From Cephalotus follicularis (lineage: Eukaryota; Streptophyta; Magnoliopsida; Oxalidales; Cephalotaceae): a stretch of DNA of 64,000 nt. The notes beneath the pieces are model-generated. The model had not been told where the DNA came from. It worked only from the letters and a program-made list of their open reading frames with translations, and ran no database searches. Shown here piece by piece: positions 58,230 to 64,000 of the stretch (positions are counted from its first letter, which is position 1; each line of letters opens with the position of its first letter). The DNA is taken from NCBI GenBank assembly GCA_001972305.1, contig BDDD01002673.1:106260-170259 (forward strand), in the 5' to 3' direction. The translations under genes were made by a program, and so were the position numbers.

Positions 58230-58978
58230 CCAAACAATCCATGTATCCGTTGCTTAAATCATGGGGATTTTGAATTGAAAAACTGATGATTTGCTGTAAA
58301 CTCTGTTATGTAGTTGTTGGAGCAAAGACATCGATGTCTTTGATAAGCGTCGATGCCTTTACCAGTTAACTAGCTGTTGTGAGCATCCATGGCTTAATTG
58401 TTGTCGAAAGACGTCGATGTCTATAAATGGCGTCGATGTCTTTTCTGGAGTTGTCACCAGTCTTTGAAGATATAAGCAACACATCGATGTCTTTCATGGG
58501 CGTCGATGTCCTTTCTGGAAACACAAAAGTAATGAGCAACACATCGATGTCTTTGTAAAGGGATTGATGTCTTTTGATTGGACGTCGATGTCTTCATAGA
58601 CATGGATCGTTGCTTTTCTTCAAAAAGGACCTGTAAGTTTTTGGGATAAATGCATCGATCTCTTTGTAAAGGGATCGATGTCTTTGAGTTAAACAGTCGA
58701 TGTCTTCTCTAAAATAGATTGATGTCTTTGAATGAAATTTGCCTGTAACTTTCTGGGATAAAGACGTCGATGTCTTCTTTGAAAGGGATCGATGTCTTTA
58801 GTGAAAATTGACCTGTAACTTTAAGGGCTAAGGATGTCGATGTCTTTGGAGAAAAGGATCGATGTCATTCATGAATAACCACCTGTAACTCCTGGTTCAT
58901 TAAAGGCATTAATGTCTTCCTTCAATGGTGTCGATGTCTTTAATGTAAAATGTCTTTTTACCTTTTGTGAGATTGAAA

Positions 58979-59003
58979 GTATCTTGCACATAAAATAAAC
59001 TTG
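58979..59003 (-). repeat. Right arm of the 25-bp inverted duplication
   Basis: Exact reverse complement of 9199-9223. It marks the right junction of the proposed inversion; the next base (59004) is already gypsy integrase. Confidence 0.9.
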
Positions 59004-59589
59004 AGGTCTTGTGCTTTGGAGTGGACTGGGAGCTGGGATGAGTATTTGAGCTTGGTGGAGTTTGCCTACAATAACAGCTGGCATGCTAGTATCGGTATGG
59101 CTCCGTTTGAAGCTCTGTATGGGAGGAAATGTCGTGCACCGACATGTTGGGATGAGGTTGGAGAGCGAGTTATCGAGGGACTCGAGCTAGTGCAGATCAC
59201 TACGGAGAAAGTGGCAATAGCAAGGGAGTGATTGAAAGCGGCTCAATCTCGACAGAAGAGTTATGCGGACAGACATCGGAGGGATTTGGCGTTCAAGGTC
59301 GGTGAACATGTGTTCTTAAAAGTTTCGCCTTGGAAAGGAGTCCGACGTTTTGGGCTGAAGGGAAAGTTGAGTCCGCGATTTATCGGGCCTTTTGAAGTTC
59401 TGGAGAAGATAGGCGCGGTCGCTTATCAGTTAGCTTTGCCTCCGCAGTTAGCACATGTCCATAATGTGTTCCACGTGTCTTTGTTGAGGGGTTATCAGTA
59501 TCATCCTCTGCATGTGGTTCACTATCCGTTGGACAGTATTCGTGAGGATCTATCTTGTGACGAGGAGGCCGAGGCTATTTTGGATCGAC
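59004..59589 (+). pseudogene. Gypsy integrase C-terminal part, probably the end of Y
   Basis: Starts mid-integrase at LRSCALEWTGSWDEYLSLVE, just after the catalytic Glu region, then AYNNSWHASIGMAPFEALYG, CWDEVGERVIEGLELVQ, a stop at 59229-59231, KAAQSRQKSYADRHRRDL, and the GPF module ([32 protein letters not shown]). It ends in EAEAILDRH at 59589, before the chromodomain. It is plus-oriented and picks up about 20 codons after the point where Y's integrase stops at 9224. Distinct from the G and Z integrases in this part. Confidence 0.85.
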
Positions 59590-59692
59590 ACAACTCCACC
59601 ATAATTTGGGAAACATCATCATTTTATTAATTCCACAAATAAGGTACAAGTACATTGTGAAATTACATTACATGAGAATCTCGGGTGTTACA
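59590..59692 (-). mobile_element. Gypsy Z 3' LTR remnant (103 bp)
   Basis: The right end is GGGTGTTACA directly before the Z PPT. The sequence matches the first ~130 bp of S3 in reverse (AATAAAATGATGATG on the minus strand). The remainder of the LTR is deleted and joined to the gypsy integrase at 59589. Confidence 0.85.
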
Positions 59693-59728
59693 TCCACCCC
59701 TCCTTCAAGGAATTTCATCCTCGAAATT
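59693..59728 (-). other. Polypurine tract region of gypsy Z
   Basis: Minus strand GAGGATGAAATTCCTTGAAG then GAGGGGTGGA, directly before TGTAACACCC. Same layout as in G. Confidence 0.9.
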
Positions 59729-59737
59729 AAAACAAAT

Positions 59738-61102
59738 CTAGAACAAATGCGGGTAGCATTCTCGGATGTCCTCCTCACGCTCCCAAGTTGCCTCATCAGG
59801 TTTGTGAAACTGCCATTGAACCTTGACCATGGAGATGGTTCGGTTCCTCAAAATCTGCGTCTTCCGATCAAGAATCCGCACAGGCAACTCCTCACAAGAT
59901 AGGTCATCCTGTACCAGAACAGTATCTTGGTCCAGGACATGTGACGGGTCCGGAACATATCTCCTCAGCATAGATATGTGGAAGACGTCGTGCACGTTTG
60001 ACAGTGCAGGAGGTAAGGCAAGTTGATAAGCTACCTCCCCGACTCTCTCCAAAATCTCAAAAGGACCAATGTAGCGCGTAGCTAATTTGCCCTTCTTTCC
60101 GAACCTTTGCACCCCCTTCCAAAGAGATACCTTCAAAAACACATGATCACCCATGTTAAAGATCAGAGGTCTTCTCTTCACACTGTCAGTATAGCTCTTC
60201 TGCCGACTCTGAGCAGCAAGCAGCTTCTTCTTGATCGTCCTGATCTTTTCTGAAGTTTCCTCCACCAACTCAGTCTCGAGTAAAGGTCGCTCCTCGACCT
60301 CATCCCAACACACAGGAGATATGCACTTCCACCCATACAGTGCCTCAAACGGTGCCATGCTGATACTGGAGTGATAGTTGTTATTGTAGGAGAACTCTAT
60401 CAAAGGAATGTGATCCTCCCAGGTACCAGCAAAATCAATAGTACAGGCCCGTAGCATATCCTCCAGGGTTTGGATGGTACGCTCAGACTGCCCATCGGTC
60501 TGAGGGTGGAAGGCAGTAGTCAAGTTCAGCTTCATCCCGAAAGCTGTCTGAACTCTCTTCCAGAAGTTGGAAGTGAAGATAGCATCTCTATCACATACGA
60601 TGCTGACTGGAACCCCGTGTAGCCTCACTATCTCTTTCACATACAACCGAGCCAGCTTGCTCGCAGAATCAATAACGTGTGTAGGCAGAAAGTGCGCTGA
60701 TTTGGTGAGTCTATCCACGATAACCCATACGGTGTTATGAAGGTTCTGAGTCAGAGGAAAACCCGAAACAAAGTCCATCGTAACATGTTCCCACTTCCAC
60801 TCTGGAATCGGTAAAGGTTGCAGCAACCCTGCTGGGCTCTGGTGCTCGGCCTTAACTGTCTGGCAAGTCAACCACCTTGCCACATACTCAGCGATCTCCC
60901 GCTTCATGCCAGGCCACCAGTAACACTTCTTCATGTCTTGATACATTTTTGTGCTACCAGAATGAACACTGTACAGGGATTTATGAGCCCCACGGAGTAG
61001 CTCATCCTTCAGTCTAGGCTCATTCGGAAGACATACACGCCCCTGATATCTCATAATACCATCATCATGTACTCTAAATTCAGACTCCGAATCCAGATTC
61101 TC
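59738..61102 (-). pseudogene. Gypsy Z integrase with chromodomain
   Basis: 438-codon open stretch. Zinc finger: GAHKSLYSVHSG keeps both His, but the first Cys of CxxC is Trp (RWLTCQTVKAEHQ). Core: [40 protein letters not shown]. Then EFSYNNNYHSSISMAPFEAL, FEILERVGEVAYQLALP, VHDVFHISMLRRY, and the chromodomain (ISMVKVQWQF, EATWEREEDIRECYPHLF). Very similar to G throughout. A stop upstream near 61100 cuts it from RNase H. Confidence 0.93.
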
Positions 61103-62410
61103 TCAAATCCGCTGCAATTCAGGATCATGTGGTTGTGCATCTTTGATGTGATGCAGTAACACTGGTTGTACCCGCATGTCAGCCACGAAAATCCCCGGTG
61201 ACTGATTGAATGGAGACCACTCTTGGAAGTCTTCCAACATCTTCCATTGCGACACCATCGCACTAGCAAGCATAGCCTTACGGCTCAAGGCATCAGCGAC
61301 CACATTTGCCTTTCCCGGGTGATACTGGACACTGCAATCATAATCATTGAAGAATTCTACCCACCTGCGCTGTCTCATGTTAAGTGTATCTTGACAAAAC
61401 AGATACCTCAAGCTTTTATGATCGGTAAAGATCTCAAACTCCGCCCCATAAAGGTAGTGCCTCCACTTCTGAATGGCGAAGACAATAGCTGCAAGCTCAA
61501 GGTCATGAGTCAGGTAGTTTTCTTCGTACGGTTTTAGCTTCCTCGAGGCATATGCAATCACTCTACCTCGCTGCATCAATACACAGCCCAAACCCTTACC
61601 TGATGCATCACTATACACTGTAAAGCCTTCATTACCATCAGGTAATGCCAAGACAGGAGCGGAAACTAACCGGTCCTTCAGCTCCCAAAAACTAGCCTCA
61701 CAGTCATCGTCCCAGACAAAAAGAGTCTTCTTCTGGGTCAGTCTGGTGAAGGGTTCGGCTATCCTTGAAAAATTCTGGATAAACCTCCTGTAATATCCCG
61801 CCAAACCAAGGAAACTGCGCACTTCCATCACATTCTTCAGTTGTGTCCAGTCTCTCACTACTTCAGTCTTCGACGGATCCACCGTCAAGCCTTCTCCAGA
61901 TACTATGTGACCGAGAAAGATCACATGCTCCAGCCAGAATTCGCACTTTCCGAACTTGGCGTACAATCGGCGTTCTCTGAGAACCTACAATACTAGCCTC
62001 AGATGATGAGCGTGCTCCTCCTCGCTCCTCGAATATACCAGTATGTCATCAATAAATACCATAACAAACTGGTCCAGGTAAGGTCAGAATACGTCATTCA
62101 TCAATGACATAAAAGCTGTCGGTGCATTGGTAACACCAAACGGCATCACCAAGAACTCGTAGTGACCATACCGTGTTCGGAAGGCAGTCTTCTCAATGTC
62201 TCCTTCCCTTACTCTCAACTGGTGGTAACCCGATCTCAAATCGAGCTTGGAAAACACCCTCGATCCTTGCAACTGATCAAACAAATCCTCAATGTGGGCT
62301 AAAGGATACTTGTTCTTGATAGTTGCTTTGTTCAACATTCGGTAGTCGATACAGAGCCTCATCGACCCATTCTTCTTCTTAACGAACAGTACCGGTGCAC
62401 CCCATGGAGA
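61103..62410 (-). pseudogene. Gypsy Z reverse transcriptase and RNase H
   Basis: RT start and fingers at 62084-62410 ([40 protein letters not shown]). A stop follows MNDVF near 62084. The catalytic FIDD falls in the stop-broken gap 61967-62083. RT thumb and RNase H run 61103-61966 ([85 protein letters not shown]). Same order and length as in G. Confidence 0.92.
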
Positions 62411-63268
62411 AACACTGGGTCATACAAAACCCTTATCAATTAGGTCTTTTAACTGTAGCTTCAGCTGTCGCAACTCATCCGGAGCCATCCGATAGGGTGA
62501 TTTAGAGATAGGAGCCATTCCAGGAACAAGATCAATAACGAACTCCATACTCCTCTTGGGTGCCAAGGATCCCAAATCATCAGGGAACACATCCGGAAAT
62601 TCGCACACAATAGGAATTTCCTCTAAGATCAAGCCTTTCTCCTTCCTTCGATCAATAACATAGGCCAAATATCCCTCGCATCCATTCTCTAGGTATCTCG
62701 ATGCTCGGATAAAAGATATGATCGGTGTTGACAACCCTTTGTCTCCCTTGAACTGAAAAGTCGTTCCGTCGGGCAGACAAAAATCCACAGTCTTATGGTA
62801 GCAATCCATACGAGCACGGTGCGCTGATAGCCAATCCATCCCCAATATCACATCGAAGTCACGGATAGGCAGTACAATCAAATCTGCATACAAGGGAATG
62901 CCTGCCATAGACATCTCACAACTCCTATATACCGAGTCAGTATACATAGAAGTCCCAGTCGGTGTACTCACATGAAGTATGTATGACATGCAGTCAGGGG
63001 TAACATCTAAGCAAGATGCAAAACGTGCAGATATAAAGGAATGCGATGCTCCAGAATCCATCAGTACTCTAGCAGAATAACCATATATGTACAGAGTACC
63101 TCCAACAACAGAAGTCGACTCTGGAACCTCAGTCTGAGCAAGTACAAAAATTCTACCTTTTCTGATGCCCTTGCCGGTATCCCTCCTCTGTGATGGTCCC
63201 GCAGCCGCACCACTACTGCTCCTCGGCCCTGTAGGCGCTGTAGCATAACTCTTCGGGCGGTCCTTCAA
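62411..63268 (-). pseudogene. Gypsy Z protease
   Basis: 282-codon open stretch: Thr/Ser/Pro-rich linker, then [14 protein letters not shown] with an intact DSG active site, [20 protein letters not shown], and the linker [16 protein letters not shown] leading to RT. A stop near 62420 separates it from the RT part. Protease core itself looks undamaged. Confidence 0.92.
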
Positions 63269-64000
63269 TGAATGACCCGGTGCCCCGCACCTTAAACACC
63301 AGCCATTGAACTTCCTGCAATCTTTCTGTTGGTGGCCGGTACGACCAAAGTAAAAGCATCCTCCAGATCTAGCATTACTCCCCTGGCTGGGAGTACCCTG
63401 TGAAGCTGTCTACTGAGACTTGTTCTTCGATGACTTCGTCAGAGAACCACCATCTTGCCACTTTGATGACGCTGGTCGGGACTGTGTAGTACTCTGTTTA
63501 CTCTCCTTTGCGCGAGCTCTCTCAACCCGGTCCTCACTAGATATCGTCTCCAACAGTCTAGCTTTCTGAGCAACCTCCACATAAGTCCTCAGCTCCATGG
63601 CTCTAATCCTTGACCGAAGATCCAGTCGCAACCCTCTCAGGAACCTCAGTATCTTTTTCGCTTTGTCGGCTACCAGATAAGGTGAATGTCTGGCCAGCTC
63701 CATGAATCTTGCTTTATACTCAGCAACAGTCATCTCTCCATGTCGTAACTCCAAGAGCTCAGTCTCTCGTCGCTCTTGCTCAATATACGGAACATAAGTC
63801 TCCAAGAACTCAGTCTGGAATCTGTCCCAAGTACTGTCCAGTCCCTATGTCTCCCATTTTGCCCTAACCATCTCCCACCAATGAGTGGCCTCACCCCATA
63901 GGCGGTACACAGCAAATCTCAATTTCTGAGCATGAGTACAGTCCACCACCTAAAAGATCTTCTCCAGGTCTTGCAGCCATCTCTCTGCAATCATAGCATC
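63269..64000 (-). pseudogene. Gypsy Z gag, cut by the window end
   Basis: Minus strand from 64000: LQDLEKIF, then WWEMVRAKWET, ETYVPYIEQERRETELLELR, MTVAEYKARFMELARHSPYL, FLRGLRLDLRSRIRAMELRT. Frameshifts near 63810 and a stop near 63410. Both knuckles are damaged: CFYFGRTGHQQKDC (second Cys is Phe) and CLRCGAPGHSLKDR (last Cys is Arg). The gag start, leader and 5' LTR lie beyond the window. Confidence 0.9.

Larger units (their letters stand above)
57787..59003 (-). mobile_element. Sire-1 5' LTR, both ends cut
   Basis: Matches the 3' LTR from TTGAATAATAGAG (57788; 39255 in the other copy) to AAATAAACTTG (59003). The last 57 bp at the gag side are deleted. The first 56 bp are absent here but present, inverted, at 9143-9198. 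TATA box at 58217-58229 (minus). Motif array of GTCGATGTCTTT at 58320-58950. Confidence 0.93.

Noticed and set aside
59004..59589. Plus-strand integrase as an independent gypsy insertion
   Set aside because: It has no LTR or TSD of its own, starts mid-domain exactly at the Sire-1 LTR cut, and continues where Y's integrase stops at 9224, so a broken Y is the simpler reading.

Overview
This window reads as plant nuclear heterochromatin, probably from a eudicot, made almost entirely of LTR retrotransposons inserted into one another. I found no host gene, rRNA, tRNA or organellar insert that I could support. Every recognisable coding stretch is Ty3/gypsy (chromovirus-type integrases ending in a chromodomain) or Ty1/copia gag-pol, and every copy carries stops, frameshifts, deletions or insertions. 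Element names are mine: Copia-A and Copia-B (one copia family with about 2.5-kb LTRs), Sire-1 (a Sirevirus-like copia element), gypsy elements G, U, V, W, Y and Z, and solo LTRs S1 to S6. I did not compute alignments. Homology statements come from reading the sequence, and boundaries come from TG...CA termini, 5-bp target-site duplications (TSDs), primer-binding sites (PBS, initiator-Met tRNA type) and polypurine tracts (PPT).

Layout. 1-9142: Copia-A on the minus strand (pol, gag, leader, PBS, 3' part of its 5' LTR), holding solo LTR S1 (4146-6722). 9143-9223: an 81-bp tip of Sire-1's 5' LTR. 9224-14272: gypsy Y, minus. 14273-18716: gypsy W gag remnant and 3' LTR, plus. 18717-22008: gypsy V integrase end and 3' LTR, plus. 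22009-25741: LTR pieces and gag of gypsy U, minus. 25742-28404 and 35098-35553: Copia-B, split by gypsy G (28405-35097, TSD GCTAC). 35554-39197: the 5' part of the Copia-A 5' LTR, holding solo LTR S3. 39198-59003: Sire-1, minus, holding S2, S4 and S6, with S5 inside S6. 59004-59589: a gypsy integrase fragment, plus. 59590-64000: gypsy Z, minus, running off the window.

Main result. The segment of about 49.8 kb from 9224 to 59003 appears to be inverted. Turning it round in thought does three things at once. It joins the 81-bp Sire-1 LTR tip to the rest of that LTR and makes its TSD (ACGTC at 9138-9142, GACGT at 39193-39197) read as one direct repeat. It makes the Copia-A 5' LTR continuous from its start (35554) to its PBS (7586). 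It places gypsy Y's RT-RNase H directly before an integrase end (59004). An identical 25-bp sequence sits in inverted orientation at both junctions (9199-9223 and 58979-59003), as expected for staggered breaks filled in before rejoining. In the pre-inversion order the elements form half of a nested stack: Copia-A in Copia-B in U, with V in U, W in V and Y in W.

Other structure: six solo LTRs, most with readable TSDs; arrays of short GTCGAC-centred motifs inside the LTRs of both superfamilies; a 30-bp block conserved between otherwise different gypsy LTRs; a Sirevirus-like accessory ORF between Sire-1 pol and its 3' LTR; and a Y element that has lost its CCHC knuckle and protease core in frame.
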